The notes: a model not told the origin generated them from the letters alone. DNA of 64,000 bases from [Mycobacterium] stephanolepidis (GCF_002356335.1 NZ_AP018165.1:2046001-2110000); one strand, 5' to 3'. Counted from the stretch's first letter, positions 19,315 through 29,633 are shown. Translations and numbers: made by a program.

Positions 19315-21282
19315 GTGACGACGGCAAAGCATCGAAGCCCTCTGGACAGTCTGCAGGTGAACGACACCGCGCTCGCCGGATCCGAACTCGGCGAGCGGTG
19401 GACTGCGGTGGCCGATGGCCCCAGTCGGTACTCCCGGGTGTCCTTCACCCCGAACGTCTCGATCCCGCTGTCCGACGGGACCGTGCTCAAGGCTCAGGTG
19501 TTCCGGCCGGCCGATGCCGACGGGACTCCGGTCGGCGACCCGGTGCCGGTGCTCTTCAACCTCACCCCCTACAACAAATCCGTTACTCACCTGGCGGCAT
19601 GGCTGCTGCGAGGCCTGAACCGGTTCGGCATTACCGTGCCGTCCGCGCCGCCCAGTAATCCGCGCCTTGCGGAGCTCGCCGAGCTGGCGCGGGCGATTCC
19701 GGGTGGTGGCCTGACGACCTTCGGAGTGAATGACTCGCTGATCCGTAGTGGTTACGCCCAGGTTGTCGTCGATGTTCGCGGCACCGGCGCCTCCTCCGGC
19801 GACTGGGGGATGCTCAACGATCTTGAACAGCGGGACACCGCCGAGGTGGTGGCCTGGGCGCAGGCCCAGCCGTGGTGCGACGGATCGGTCGGCATGTATG
19901 GCATCTCGTACTGTTCGATCAACGCGCTGCAGGCCGCCGGCAATCGGGTGCCGGGCCTCGGTGCGGTGTTCGCAGTCGAGCCTGTCAGTGACATCTCCCG
20001 CGACCTCATGAAAACCGGTGGGGCGCAGACATTCTTCCTGCCCGTCTGGATGCTTGCCGTTGCGTTGGGAAAGTGGTTGCCCTCGCCGTCGGACGTGGCA
20101 CGTGGCGGCGTCGGCCTGGGCTGGCTCGCGGGGCGGTTGCGCGCACCACTGAATCGTGTGGTGCGGTACATCTTCGAGGGCTTGCGTGGCACGGGGGCGC
20201 TGATCGATGACGACGAGTATTTCCAGCAGATCAGTCCCCGCTTCGAGGACATCGAGATCCCGACGTTTGTCTATGGGGCGTGGGATGACATCTTTGGTCC
20301 GGCGGCCCTGCGTATCCATCGACGAGCCGCAGTGCCGGGCGGGCGGTTTCAGGTTGTCATCAACGAGGGCTACCACGGTTCCCCGGGTTCACAGCTTGGC
20401 CGGGAAGACGGGCCTCCCCGGCTGGATGTCTTGCAGCGTGCGTGGTTTGACAAGTGGCTCAAAGGTATTGACAACGGAATGGAGGGCTACGGCCCGCTCA
20501 CCTTGCAACAACAAAATGGTGGTTGGCACACCCTGGACGTCTATCCGCGACCCGAAGCGGCGCCGCAACGGTTCTATCTGGATGCCGAACCCTCGGGGGT
20601 GGGAGCTGGTTCGACGTTCGACGGGTCGTTGACGGGTGCTGCGCCGCTCAACAAGACCGAGCACCTCCTTCGCCGACGGATGGGATTGCTGAAATCGCCC
20701 ACGACCTCCCGACTTGCAGCCGGCATCACTGCGGTGCTGGGAACGTCCGGGCTCAAGGACTCTCGGTACTTCGAGCGCGGTGCACTGACCTTCACCAGCA
20801 GCCCCGCCGCCGAGCCATGGGTGATCTCCGGGGCGCTGAACCTTCATCTGTGCACCAAAGCGATAGGTACAGAGGCATTCTGGGTCGTGTCGGTGACAGA
20901 TGTGGCACCCGACGGCTTTTCTCGGATGCTGGCCGAGGGTGCCCTGCTGGCATCGCGCCGCGGCGTGGATGAGGACAAGAGTCTGCGTACCGCGGACGGT
21001 GACTACCTATCGCCCTGGCATCCCACCGGTAAGGGATCGACCCTTCCGGTGAAACCCGGCGTGCCGACAACACTCGACATCGATCTCACCGAGGTGGATG
21101 CGGTGATCGCGGCGGGGCATCGGCTGCGGGTCGTCATCGCGGCGGCCAGTCTGCCGAGGTACATACCGTCCATTCCGGAGCTGTGGGCGAGCCGCCACGG
21201 GCAGGCCCTGGTCCTGGATCCCGGCCAGCCGAGTTACCTGGTGGCACCCGTGATTCTCGGTGCCGGCGCCGGGGCCGCTTAG
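19315..21282 (+). CDS. CocE/NonD-family alpha/beta hydrolase
   Basis: A 655-residue serine hydrolase of the X-Pro dipeptidyl-peptidase S15/CocE group: an alpha/beta-hydrolase core (residues about 50-380) with an inserted helical cap, and a jelly-roll PepX_C-type domain at the C terminus. The nucleophile is probably the serine of GMYGISYCSI near residue 200, the acid lies in YGAWDDIF, and the histidine in NEGYHGSPG. The elbow reads G-I-S-Y-C where the family usually has glycine after the tyrosine-x position. It likely cleaves an ester or amide; the substrate is unknown. GTG 19315 follows GAGAGGA (19301-19307). Confidence 0.87.
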   Translation: MTTAKHRSPLDSLQVNDTALAGSELGERWTAVADGPSRYSRVSFTPNVSIPLSDGTVLKAQVFRPADADGTPVGDPVPVLFNLTPYNKSVTHLAAWLLRGLNRFGITVPSAPPSNPRLAELAELARAIPGGGLTTFGVNDSLIRSGYAQVVVDVRGTGASSGDWGMLNDLEQRDTAEVVAWAQAQPWCDGSVGMYGISYCSINALQAAGNRVPGLGAVFAVEPVSDISRDLMKTGGAQTFFLPVWMLAVALGKWLPSPSDVARGGVGLGWLAGRLRAPLNRVVRYIFEGLRGTGALIDDDEYFQQISPRFEDIEIPTFVYGAWDDIFGPAALRIHRRAAVPGGRFQVVINEGYHGSPGSQLGREDGPPRLDVLQRAWFDKWLKGIDNGMEGYGPLTLQQQNGGWHTLDVYPRPEAAPQRFYLDAEPSGVGAGSTFDGSLTGAAPLNKTEHLLRRRMGLLKSPTTSRLAAGITAVLGTSGLKDSRYFERGALTFTSSPAAEPWVISGALNLHLCTKAIGTEAFWVVSVTDVAPDGFSRMLAEGALLASRRGVDEDKSLRTADGDYLSPWHPTGKGSTLPVKPGVPTTLDIDLTEVDAVIAAGHRLRVVIAAASLPRYIPSIPELWASRHGQALVLDPGQPSYLVAPVILGAGAGAA

Positions 21283-21317
21283 TCCTCGTCAGTTCACTGA
21301 TTTCTCATCTACTTTTT

Positions 21318-21345
21318 CTGTAACTTACGGTACCGTAGGTTACAG
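21318..21345. promoter_or_regulatory. 28-base palindrome upstream of desA-like gene
   Basis: A 28-base dyad centred between 21331 and 21332, with a single mismatched pair (21325/21338). Its core, TTACGGTACCGTAG, matches the operator candidate before the desA3-like gene (11781-11802). It ends 32 bases before the desaturase start. The dyad symmetry and duplication imply a shared TetR-type repressor. Confidence 0.72.
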
Positions 21346-21377
21346 ATGGCGGTAGGCCGAACAGAGAGGTGGACGAG

Positions 21378-22298
21378 ATGGTGACCGGACTGCAAACACG
21401 ACTACTGACAGAGCTGGAGCCTGTTGTCGAGGCGAATCTCGAGCGGCACCTGAGCGCCGCACGCCCATGGGCCCCACATGATTACGTGCCCTGGAGCAGG
21501 GGACGGGACTTCGCGTTTCTGGGCGGCGAGGACTGGAAACCGGAGGATAGCCCGCTCGATCCGATCGCCCAGTCAGCGTTGATCGTCAATCTGCTGACCG
21601 AGGACAACCTGCCGTCATATCACCGTGAGATCGCCACGAGGTTCGGGCGAGACGGTGCGTGGGGAACCTGGGTGGGCCAGTGGACGGCGGAGGAGGGGCG
21701 GCACAGCATCGCGCTTCGCGACTATCTGGTGGTCACCCGTGGTGTCGACCCGAGCAACCTCGAAGCGATGCGCATGGCGCACACCATCGCCGGTTACGAC
21801 TCGGGGGACAAGACGCCCTTGGAGGCGCTGGCTTACGTGTCGTTCCAGGAGCTGGCCACGCGGATATCTCACCGCAACACGGGGAAGGCCTCAGGCTGCC
21901 CCATCGCCGATCAGCTGTTGGCGCGAGTCGCGCTGGACGAGAACCTGCACATGGTCTTCTATCGCAATCTCATGTCGGCGGCACTCGATATCGAGCCCGA
22001 TGCCGCGATGCAGGCGATCTGCAAGGAGATCGTCGGTTTCGCGATGCCGGGTATGGGGATGGCGGGATTTGCGCAGAACGCGATAGCCATCGCGAAAGCC
22101 GGCATCTACGACCTGCGCATCCATCACGACGAGGTTCTGCAACCCATCCTGAGGTTCTGGCGGGTCTTCGAACGTTCCGATATCGGACCCGAGGGCGAGC
22201 AGGCCCGCGATACGCTCGTGAAATTCCTTGCCGCCGTGGATGAGCGAGCGAAGTACTACGAGGAGAAGGCGGCGATCCGGGCCGCGGCGCGGGTGTAG
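21378..22298 (+). CDS. acyl-[ACP] desaturase (DesA1/DesA2 family)
   Basis: A 306-residue soluble ferritin-like di-iron desaturase. Strong blocks shared with mycobacterial DesA1 include HDYVPWSRG, TEDNLPSYHREIA (first iron glutamate and E-x2-H), WTAEEGRHSIALRDYLVVTR (second E-x2-H), SFQELATRISHRNTGKA and DENLHMVFYRN. Such enzymes insert double bonds in acyl-ACP, in M. tuberculosis for mycolic-acid meromycolate chains. It is shorter than DesA1 (338 residues) and nearer DesA2 (275). ATG 21378 is placed by AGAGAGG (21363-21369); GTG 21369 or 21381 are possible. Repression through the 28-base palindrome is inferred. The gene ends at a hairpin shared with the convergent helicase. Confidence 0.93.
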   Translation: MVTGLQTRLLTELEPVVEANLERHLSAARPWAPHDYVPWSRGRDFAFLGGEDWKPEDSPLDPIAQSALIVNLLTEDNLPSYHREIATRFGRDGAWGTWVGQWTAEEGRHSIALRDYLVVTRGVDPSNLEAMRMAHTIAGYDSGDKTPLEALAYVSFQELATRISHRNTGKASGCPIADQLLARVALDENLHMVFYRNLMSAALDIEPDAAMQAICKEIVGFAMPGMGMAGFAQNAIAIAKAGIYDLRIHHDEVLQPILRFWRVFERSDIGPEGEQARDTLVKFLAAVDERAKYYEEKAAIRAAARV

Positions 22299-22307
22299 GT
22301 AATCGCC

Positions 22308-22334
22308 AGCGCCTCCCGGTTACCGGGAGGCGCT
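22308..22334. terminator. bidirectional hairpin between desA-like gene and helicase
   Basis: Thirteen bases (22308-22320) are followed after one base by their exact reverse complement (22322-22334), a very GC-rich stem. It begins ten bases after the desaturase stop and overlaps the stop codon of the convergent helicase gene, so it can end both transcripts. There is no T-run. Confidence 0.55.
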
Positions 22335-23699
22335 GTTGCCCGCCCTGCGGGCGGATCGCTGTCCCTGGCCTTGACGCCCCTGACCTTGACCCTGACCCTG
22401 GCGGCCTTGGCCCTGCCCGCCGCGCCGTGGCGCACGTGCCGGACGTCCTTCGGCACCGCCGCGAGGTCGGTGCGACCGCTGGCCGTTCGCGGTGGCGGAG
22501 CCGTTGGCCTTTTGTGCGGGAGCAGGTTTCACATACGGAGCTACCTCGCCCACCAAGGTCTTGACCTCATCGGAATGGGCCGTCACCTGCTGGGGCGTGG
22601 CGGTGATGGCGGCCTTGCGTAGCAGCTGCGTGACATCGCGGCGCTGCTCGGGAAGCACCACCGTGACCACATCGCCGGTGCCGCCGGCGCGTGCAGTGCG
22701 GCCTGATCGGTGCAGGTAGGCCTTGTGCTCAGCAGGGGGGTCGACGTGTACGACGAGCGCGACATCGTCGACGTGCACGCCGCGGGCAGCGACATCCGTC
22801 GCCACCAGCACCCGTGCTTCGCCGTTGGCGAACGCGGCCAAGTTGCGATCACGCGCGCCCTGAGAGAGGTTGCCGTGCAAGTCAACTGATGGGATGCCCG
22901 ACTGGTTGAGCTGATGCGCGAGGCGCTTGGCGTGGTGCTTGGTGCGCATGAACAGGATGCGCCGTCCGGTGCCGGAGGCCAGCGTGTTCACAAGTTCACG
23001 CTTGGCGTCGGGGCCGCTGACCGTGAACACATGGTGTGTCATCGCGGCCACCGGGGAATCGACGGGATCAACCGAATGCTCGGAGGGGGAGTGCAGGAAT
23101 CGCTTGACCAACTTGTCGACGTCGTTGTCCAAAGTGGCCGAGAACAGCAGGCGCTGACCGGAACTCGGGGTCGCGGCGAGCAGCCGCGTCACAACGGGCA
23201 GGAATCCGAGATCTGCCATGTGGTCGGCCTCGTCCAGAACGCTGATCTCGACACCGTCCAGGGTCAGGTGGCGCTGCTTGAGGAGGTCATCGAGCCGACC
23301 GGGGCAGGCGACCACGATGTCGACGCCGGCCTTGAGCGCCTGAACCTGCCGGTGCTGCGAGACGCCGCCGAAGATGGTGGTGACCTTCATGCGGTAGGCA
23401 GCCGCCAGAGGCTCGATGACCGCGCTGATCTGGGTCGCCAGCTCGCGGGTCGGCGCGAGCACGAGCGCCCGCGGACGGCCCGGCACTCGGGTGCCTTCGG
23501 CGATGCGTGCGACGACGGGGATGGAGAACGCGAGGGTCTTGCCGCTGCCAGTCTTACCGCGGGCCAGCACATCACGGCCGGCGAGTGTGTCCGGCAGAGT
23601 GGCGGCCTGGATCGGGAACGGGGCGTCGATGCCGCCCTGCTGCAGGGCGCGGACCAGTACTGCGGGCACGCCGAGTGACGCGAATGTGGTTGAAGACAT
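22320..23699 (-). CDS. rhlE: DEAD-box RNA helicase (RhlE-like)
   Basis: A 459-residue ATP-dependent RNA helicase. Motifs in order: Q motif FASLGV...PFPIQ, Walker A GKTGSGKT (about residue 48), PTRELA, VLDEADHMADLGF, LFSATL, then domain 2 with HRSGRTARAGG. The C-terminal 70 residues are a basic Gly/Gln/Arg tail made of repeated GQGRQGQGQ units, typical of RNA-binding tails in mycobacterial cold-shock or ribosome-assembly helicases. The symbol is by general likeness. ATG 23699 gives MSSTTFASLGV; an in-frame upstream start would add an atypical tail. A 266-base space shared with divergent trmI holds both promoters and no other gene I can see. Confidence 0.9.
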   Translation of the reverse strand: MSSTTFASLGVPAVLVRALQQGGIDAPFPIQAATLPDTLAGRDVLARGKTGSGKTLAFSIPVVARIAEGTRVPGRPRALVLAPTRELATQISAVIEPLAAAYRMKVTTIFGGVSQHRQVQALKAGVDIVVACPGRLDDLLKQRHLTLDGVEISVLDEADHMADLGFLPVVTRLLAATPSSGQRLLFSATLDNDVDKLVKRFLHSPSEHSVDPVDSPVAAMTHHVFTVSGPDAKRELVNTLASGTGRRILFMRTKHHAKRLAHQLNQSGIPSVDLHGNLSQGARDRNLAAFANGEARVLVATDVAARGVHVDDVALVVHVDPPAEHKAYLHRSGRTARAGGTGDVVTVVLPEQRRDVTQLLRKAAITATPQQVTAHSDEVKTLVGEVAPYVKPAPAQKANGSATANGQRSHRPRGGAEGRPARAPRRGGQGQGRQGQGQGQGRQGQGQRSARRAGNSASR

Positions 23700-23794
23700 G
23701 AGAAATGACGCCTTTCGAGGCTTCGAGATGGCGAGATTGCCGATGGGCAATATCGATCGCCGTGAGAAAAGCCTGAAATCAGCGGACTGGCTGA

Positions 23795-24802
<1,008 letters not shown>

Positions 24803-24820
24803 GGCTGTCGCTAGGGGCGG

Positions 24821-25396
24821 CTACGGGGTAGGTGCAGGGGCCGGTGTCTCGGGAGCGGGTGCACCGGCGGGAGGTGCCTCGTGCGGTGCGGCGGTGCCCG
24901 CAAGCGATGTCCCGGTCTTGAGTAAGAGGTCGGAGGTTCGCTTGGACAGCTTCCAGCCCTCACCCTCGGGCGAGAACGACATCGGGACCGCGAACCCGCC
25001 CATCTTCGGGCTCGGACTGTTGATGGTGACTACGGCTTCGACGTCGCCCTGGGTTTCCGTCGACCACTTGGGGTCTTTCACGGTGAACGACAACGGTGAG
25101 AACCCGGCGTCGCCGATCGCCTTGGTGAACTTGTCCAGCTGCTCGGGAGTGGCGCCCTGAACGGCGGTCACCTTCTCGGCGCCCGGCAGGTTCGGGTCGG
25201 CGAGGCGGTTGAGGACATCGGTCAACACCGCTGGATCCGGCAGCGGATGGTTCGGGACGGCGGCGGCCACTGCCGAGGATGCGGGCTGTGTCGCCGAAGC
25301 GCTGCTGGGGCCGGCCTTATCGTTTGAGCTGCTGCAGGCGGTCAGGGCGAGAACCGCTGCACCGGCGGCGACGGCGAGTTGAAGGTGACGGGCCAT
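24821..25396 (-). CDS. lppK: LppK-like lipoprotein (MTB12-type domain)
   Basis: A 191-residue exported lipoprotein. The signal peptide MARHLQLAVAAGAAVLALTACSSS ends in the lipobox L-T-A-C at about residue 21, so the mature protein should be lipid-anchored outside the membrane. After a Ser/Ala/Pro linker comes a domain (residues about 60-165) with LTDVLNRLADP, GFSPLSFTVKDP and EGWKLSKRTSDLLLK, the pattern of the MTB12 family. The tail is Pro/Ala-rich. The position next to trmI and mpa matches Rv2116 (LppK, 189 residues). ATG 25420 would add eight residues before the signal; 25396 fits a lipoprotein signal better. Function unknown. Confidence 0.82.
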   Translation of the reverse strand: MARHLQLAVAAGAAVLALTACSSSNDKAGPSSASATQPASSAVAAAVPNHPLPDPAVLTDVLNRLADPNLPGAEKVTAVQGATPEQLDKFTKAIGDAGFSPLSFTVKDPKWSTETQGDVEAVVTINSPSPKMGGFAVPMSFSPEGEGWKLSKRTSDLLLKTGTSLAGTAAPHEAPPAGAPAPETPAPAPTP

Positions 25397-25502
25397 GATC
25401 CTGGTGACTCCATTCGGCATATCGGCTAAGTCGTTCAGCCAAGTGCGGTGACGATATCGGCGTGCGAGGTCGTGGTGATCATCCAGCCCTCCTCGTACAC
25501 GT

Positions 25503-26048
25503 CTACCTTCCAGACTTACCCGATGCCGCCTGGATCAGCGAAACCGCCGAGGCCTTGCTGATCTTCCAGCCATCCTGGTTCACGAAGTTGATCTTCGTCG
25601 TGTATGCCTGCGTCTTGGGGCCGGTGATGGTGACCGCCGCAGCGGCCACACCCGGTGCGGTGGATTTGATGTCGGACACAGTGAAAGCCAGTGGCAGGAA
25701 ACCGTCGCGGTTGGCGCTCTTGAAGGCGCGATCGGCGTAAATCGCCTCACCCGCACCGATGCCGCCTTCTACCAAGCCACCCTTGGCGAGGGCCGACACG
25801 CCCGGATCTGCGAGCGAATACAGCAAACCGCTCAGCTCATCGGATGTGGGCGCCGCATCGGCAGGCTCGGAGGGCACGTCCATGGGAGTGTCCCAGGACA
25901 CCGGGGTAATCTCCGTGGGCATGGTGGTCGTTGCTGTCGAGCCAGCGGAGCTGGCTGTCGGCTCGCCCATCGGCACTGCCAAGCCAACCGCTGCCGCCGC
26001 GAGTAAACCCAGCGTGGCGACCCCTGACATACCGGTTCGTGAGCTCAC
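25503..26048 (-). CDS. MTB12 (CFP-2)-like secreted antigen
   Basis: A 181-residue exported protein close to M. tuberculosis MTB12/CFP-2 (Rv2376c), a major culture-filtrate antigen of unknown function. The N terminus VSSRTGMSGVATLGLLAAAAVGLAVP is a signal sequence without a lipobox cysteine. After it come TSDELSGLLYSLADPGVSALAKGG, LVEGGIG, GFLPLAFTVSDI, AAVTITGPK and FVNQDGWKISKASAVSLIQAA, block for block the MTB12 pattern. GTG 26048 follows AAAGGA. It lies upstream of and parallel to the lppK-like gene, whose domain is a divergent copy of the same fold, suggesting an old tandem duplication. Confidence 0.87.
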   Translation of the reverse strand: MSSRTGMSGVATLGLLAAAAVGLAVPMGEPTASSAGSTATTTMPTEITPVSWDTPMDVPSEPADAAPTSDELSGLLYSLADPGVSALAKGGLVEGGIGAGEAIYADRAFKSANRDGFLPLAFTVSDIKSTAPGVAAAAVTITGPKTQAYTTKINFVNQDGWKISKASAVSLIQAASGKSGR

Positions 26049-26193
26049 GGTTGTCCTTTCGATCGACCTGAATGTGACGAACGCTAACAGCGTAGACGTC
26101 CCAGGCAACGGGTAGACCCCGCACGGGCGGCCAATCGCCGGTAGCGTTGAAGCATCCACCGCACCAATTCTCGGTGTGGGAAAGGAGGACATC

Positions 26194-28002
26194 ATGAGTG
26201 AGTCGGAGCGTTCAGAGGCGTTCGGCACACCGGATGCCGCCGAACTGGAACGGCTACGTCGAGAGGTTGCGGCCCTTCGCCAAGAGCTGGAAGGCAGCGC
26301 GGCCCACGGAACTGGTGACACGGGTCGTCTGCGCGACCTGAACCAGCTTGAGGCTCGTATCGACTCCCTGAATGCGCGTAACGCCAAGCTGATGGACACC
26401 CTCAAAGAGGCCCGTCAGCAGCTCTTGGCGCTGCGCGAGGAGGTTGACCGGCTGGGCCAGCCGCCGAGCGGTTACGGCGTATTGCTGGCCGTGCAGTCCG
26501 ATGACACGGTGGACGTATTCACCTCCGGTCGCAAGATGCGGGTGACCTGCTCTCCCAACATCGAGACCGCCGAGCTGCGGAGGGGGCAGACCGTACGCCT
26601 CAACGAGGCGCTCACGGTGGTAGAGGCCGGCAACTTCGAATCGGTCGGTGAGATCAGCACGCTACGAGAGCTGTTGGATGACGGTCACCGCGCGCTTGTG
26701 GTGGGGCATGCGGACGAGGAGCGCATCGTCTGGCTGGCCGATCCGCTGATCGCGCCCGATCTCTCGGACGTATCCGAGGATGCCGACGGAGCGGATCTGA
26801 AGCCCCGGAAACTACGGCCCGGCGATTCGTTGCTGGTCGATACCAAGGCCGGATACGCCTTCGAGCGGATTCCCAAGGCCGAGGTCGAGGATCTGGTGCT
26901 CGAAGAGGTGCCCGACGTCAGCTACAGCGACATCGGTGGCCTGACGCGGCAGATCGAACAGATTCGCGACGCGGTGGAATTGCCGTTCCTGCACAAGGAC
27001 CTCTATCGGGAGTACGCCCTGCGCCCGCCCAAGGGTGTGCTGCTGTACGGGCCCCCCGGATGCGGAAAGACACTCATCGCCAAGGCCGTTGCCAACTCGC
27101 TGGCTAAGAAGATGGCAGAGCTGCGCGGCGATGACTCGCGTGAGGCCAAGTCCTATTTCTTGAACATCAAGGGTCCGGAGCTGCTCAACAAGTTCGTCGG
27201 TGAGACCGAGCGGCATATCCGCCTGATCTTCCAGCGAGCCCGCGAAAAGGCTTCGGACGGTACGCCGGTCATCGTTTTCTTCGATGAGATGGACTCGATC
27301 TTCCGCACCCGCGGTACCGGCGTCAGCTCCGATGTGGAGACGACGGTCGTGCCGCAGCTGCTGTCCGAGATCGACGGCGTCGAGGGCTTGGAGAACGTCA
27401 TCGTCATCGGCGCCTCCAACCGCGAAGACATGATCGACCCGGCGATCCTGCGGCCCGGCCGCCTCGACGTGAAGATCAAGATCGAACGGCCGGATGCCGA
27501 GTCGGCGCAAGACATCTTCTCCAAGTACCTGACCGACAAACTGCCGGTGAACACCGACGATCTGGCGGAGTTCGGTGGCGATCGCGGGCTGACCATCAAG
27601 GCCATGATCGAGAAGGTCGTGGACCGGATGTACGCCGAGATCGACGACAACCGGTTCCTGGAGGTCACCTATGCCAACGGTGACAAGGAAGTCATGTACT
27701 TCAAGGACTTCAACTCCGGCGCCATGATCCAGAACGTCGTGGACCGCGCGAAGAAGAACGCCATCAAGGCGGTGCTGGAGACCGGCCAGAAGGGTCTGCG
27801 TATTCAGCATCTGCTCGACTCGATCGTCGATGAGTTCGCCGAAAACGAGGACCTGCCCAACACCACCAATCCGGATGACTGGGCGCGGATCTCGGGTAAG
27901 AAGGGCGAGCGCATCGTGTACATCCGCACGCTGGTCACCGGCAAGAGCTCCAGCGCCAGCCGCGCCATCGACACCGAATCGAGCCTGGGCCAGTACCTCT
28001 AG
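26194..28002 (+). CDS. mpa: proteasomal AAA ATPase Mpa (ARC)
   Basis: A 602-residue hexameric unfoldase that recognises Pup-tagged proteins and threads them into the 20S proteasome. The N-terminal coiled coil (about residues 10-90, rich in Leu/Glu/Arg) binds Pup. Two OB-fold segments follow, then the AAA module with Walker [15 protein letters not shown], Walker [13 protein letters not shown] and the arginine-finger region [11 protein letters not shown]. The C terminus ends in G-Q-Y-L, the penultimate-tyrosine motif that docks on the proteasome alpha ring. AAAGGAGG (26181-26188) places ATG 26194. It lies 9.8 kb from dop, separated by an accessory block. Confidence 0.97.
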   Translation: MSESERSEAFGTPDAAELERLRREVAALRQELEGSAAHGTGDTGRLRDLNQLEARIDSLNARNAKLMDTLKEARQQLLALREEVDRLGQPPSGYGVLLAVQSDDTVDVFTSGRKMRVTCSPNIETAELRRGQTVRLNEALTVVEAGNFESVGEISTLRELLDDGHRALVVGHADEERIVWLADPLIAPDLSDVSEDADGADLKPRKLRPGDSLLVDTKAGYAFERIPKAEVEDLVLEEVPDVSYSDIGGLTRQIEQIRDAVELPFLHKDLYREYALRPPKGVLLYGPPGCGKTLIAKAVANSLAKKMAELRGDDSREAKSYFLNIKGPELLNKFVGETERHIRLIFQRAREKASDGTPVIVFFDEMDSIFRTRGTGVSSDVETTVVPQLLSEIDGVEGLENVIVIGASNREDMIDPAILRPGRLDVKIKIERPDAESAQDIFSKYLTDKLPVNTDDLAEFGGDRGLTIKAMIEKVVDRMYAEIDDNRFLEVTYANGDKEVMYFKDFNSGAMIQNVVDRAKKNAIKAVLETGQKGLRIQHLLDSIVDEFAENEDLPNTTNPDDWARISGKKGERIVYIRTLVTGKSSSASRAIDTESSLGQYL

Positions 28003-28011
28003 GCACCGTGC

Positions 28012-28887
28012 TCACCCGCGGCGGGCTGTGACCACTGTGGTCCAGTCGCCGGGTGTGAGTCCGCGGGCGTCGGCGGGATCGTAGCGACGTAGCAGCTCGG
28101 GTATCCGCAGCTGCTCGGTGGTCTGAAAGCCTTGGCGCGCAAGCAGTTCATCGGCCTGTGTTGCCGTCATGCCCGTTCGGTACGGCTCGCCGCGCCGGGA
28201 GACGGACCGCGATCCGCGCCGGACTTCGGGACGACGGCTGTCGGATCCGACGATATCGGGATCACCGTAGTCCAAGACGAGCCTGCTTCCGGGTGCGCAG
28301 AGCTTCGCCAGTTGCGTCAGCGTCGACTCGAGCGCGGCCTCGGTGAGGTAGTAGGTCACGCCGAGCCACACCACGAGTGAGGTTGCGGCCGTATCAAATC
28401 CGGCGTCAAGCAGACGTGACGTCAGGTCATCGCGCTCGAAATCGCACGGGACCCAGACCAGCCGCGACGTATCGCCGCGGTGTTCGGCGATGAGATGTTG
28501 TTTCGCGCGCTGCGTGGTGGGTGCGTCGACCTCGAACACGGTGACGGGCAGGGAACCGAGCTGCTGGCTTGAGGTGTCGAAGCCCGCCCCCAGCATCACC
28601 ACCTGGCTGATGCCGGACTGTGCGGCGGCCCGCACTTCGTCGTCGGACACCCGGCGGCGCAGCACGATGAGGGCATGCAGGCCCGCGCACCATCGATCCA
28701 CCAGACGCAGGCTCCACCTCGCCACGGTGGGAGATGCCAGCGCCGCACGCAGCAGCGGATGGGTCACGAACCATCCGGACTGTGGATCGTTCAGCAGGCC
28801 ATCGCGCTGTGTCGACTCAGCAGCGCGCTGCCACGCGTTGAACTGTGCGGTCAGGCTTGCGGTTTGGTCGAGCCGACGTCCGGGCAT
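28012..28887 (-). CDS. LCM-type SAM-dependent methyltransferase
   Basis: A 291-residue class I methyltransferase of the leucine-carboxyl-methyltransferase-like group that is expanded in mycobacteria. The SAM motif is QVVMLGAGFDTSSQQL near residues 90-105, followed by VFEVDAP and VVWLGVTYYLTEAAL, the latter diagnostic of the group. Substrate unknown. ATG 28887 lies six bases after TATCCT on its strand, consistent with a leaderless transcript. It is convergent with mpa, nine bases apart, and is the left border of the accessory block. Confidence 0.86.
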   Translation of the reverse strand: MPGRRLDQTASLTAQFNAWQRAAESTQRDGLLNDPQSGWFVTHPLLRAALASPTVARWSLRLVDRWCAGLHALIVLRRRVSDDEVRAAAQSGISQVVMLGAGFDTSSQQLGSLPVTVFEVDAPTTQRAKQHLIAEHRGDTSRLVWVPCDFERDDLTSRLLDAGFDTAATSLVVWLGVTYYLTEAALESTLTQLAKLCAPGSRLVLDYGDPDIVGSDSRRPEVRRGSRSVSRRGEPYRTGMTATQADELLARQGFQTTEQLRIPELLRRYDPADARGLTPGDWTTVVTARRG

Positions 28888-29016
28888 ATCGCGAGGATAG
28901 AAAGTCCGGCGGGCCCATGAGGGGGCATTGGCATCATCTGGCAGTGCGTGGCAGGCGGCGGCGGTGCTGGTCAACGAGGTCTTCCTAGCATGGCGAGTAC
29001 AGCCGAGGAGGTATCC

Positions 29017-29631
29017 GTGAAAACCATGAAACCCCGAGAAATGCTTTCCGCCGAGCGCACCAGCCTGGCCGAGTTCCTGCACACGTTGACCGAAGACGAC
29101 TGGCTGGCCCCGTCACTGTGCGCGGGCTGGCGGGTCCGCGATGTCGTGGCACACGCCGCCGTCGACGCGGTATCGCTTGGTGTTTATCTGGGGACCGCAC
29201 TACGGAACCCATCGATCGACAAGCTCAACGATGCATTGGTAGAACGCACCGGTCACCTGTCGAATCACGAGCTGTTGCGCCATTTCGAGTCGGCGGTGCG
29301 ACCCGGAGCGTTCGGCAAGATGGCGCCCGCGGCACTTCATACCGACGCCATGGTGCATCACCAGGACATTCGGCGGCCGCTGGGCAGGCCGCGGGCCATC
29401 CCCGAGGACCGGCTGGTCTTCGCGTTGGATCACCCCGACTTTGGCGCCCATCCGAAGCGCTACACCAAGGGCCTGCGGTTCGTGGCCAACGATGTGGATT
29501 GGGCGAAGGGTAGTGGCCCGCGGGTGTGTGGCACCGGGGAGGCGCTGGTGCTGGCGATGGCGGGCCGTCCGGCGGTGCTCGGTGAGCTGGAAGGCGACGG
29601 TGTGCCGACCCTGGCCGCGCGGATGTGCTGA
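29017..29631 (+). CDS. maleylpyruvate isomerase-family (DinB-like) protein
   Basis: A 204-residue protein with the four-helix DinB/mycothiol-dependent maleylpyruvate isomerase fold. The N-terminal block LAEFLHTLTEDDWLAPSLCAGWRVRDVVAHAAVDA is the family signature, in which the histidine binds metal. LHTDAMVHHQDIRRPLG carries the second histidine set. Such proteins are usually mycothiol S-transferases or conjugate-processing enzymes in actinobacteria; the substrate cannot be told here. GTG 29017 follows CGAGGAGGT (29004-29012). It ends two bases from a convergent membrane-protein gene. Confidence 0.84.
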   Translation: MKTMKPREMLSAERTSLAEFLHTLTEDDWLAPSLCAGWRVRDVVAHAAVDAVSLGVYLGTALRNPSIDKLNDALVERTGHLSNHELLRHFESAVRPGAFGKMAPAALHTDAMVHHQDIRRPLGRPRAIPEDRLVFALDHPDFGAHPKRYTKGLRFVANDVDWAKGSGPRVCGTGEALVLAMAGRPAVLGELEGDGVPTLAARMC

Positions 29632-29633
29632 CA

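Noticed and set aside
22340..22500. Short repeated units resembling a repeat array
   Set aside because: They encode the Gly/Gln/Arg tail of the DEAD-box helicase in frame; spacing and variation are not those of a CRISPR or intergenic repeat.
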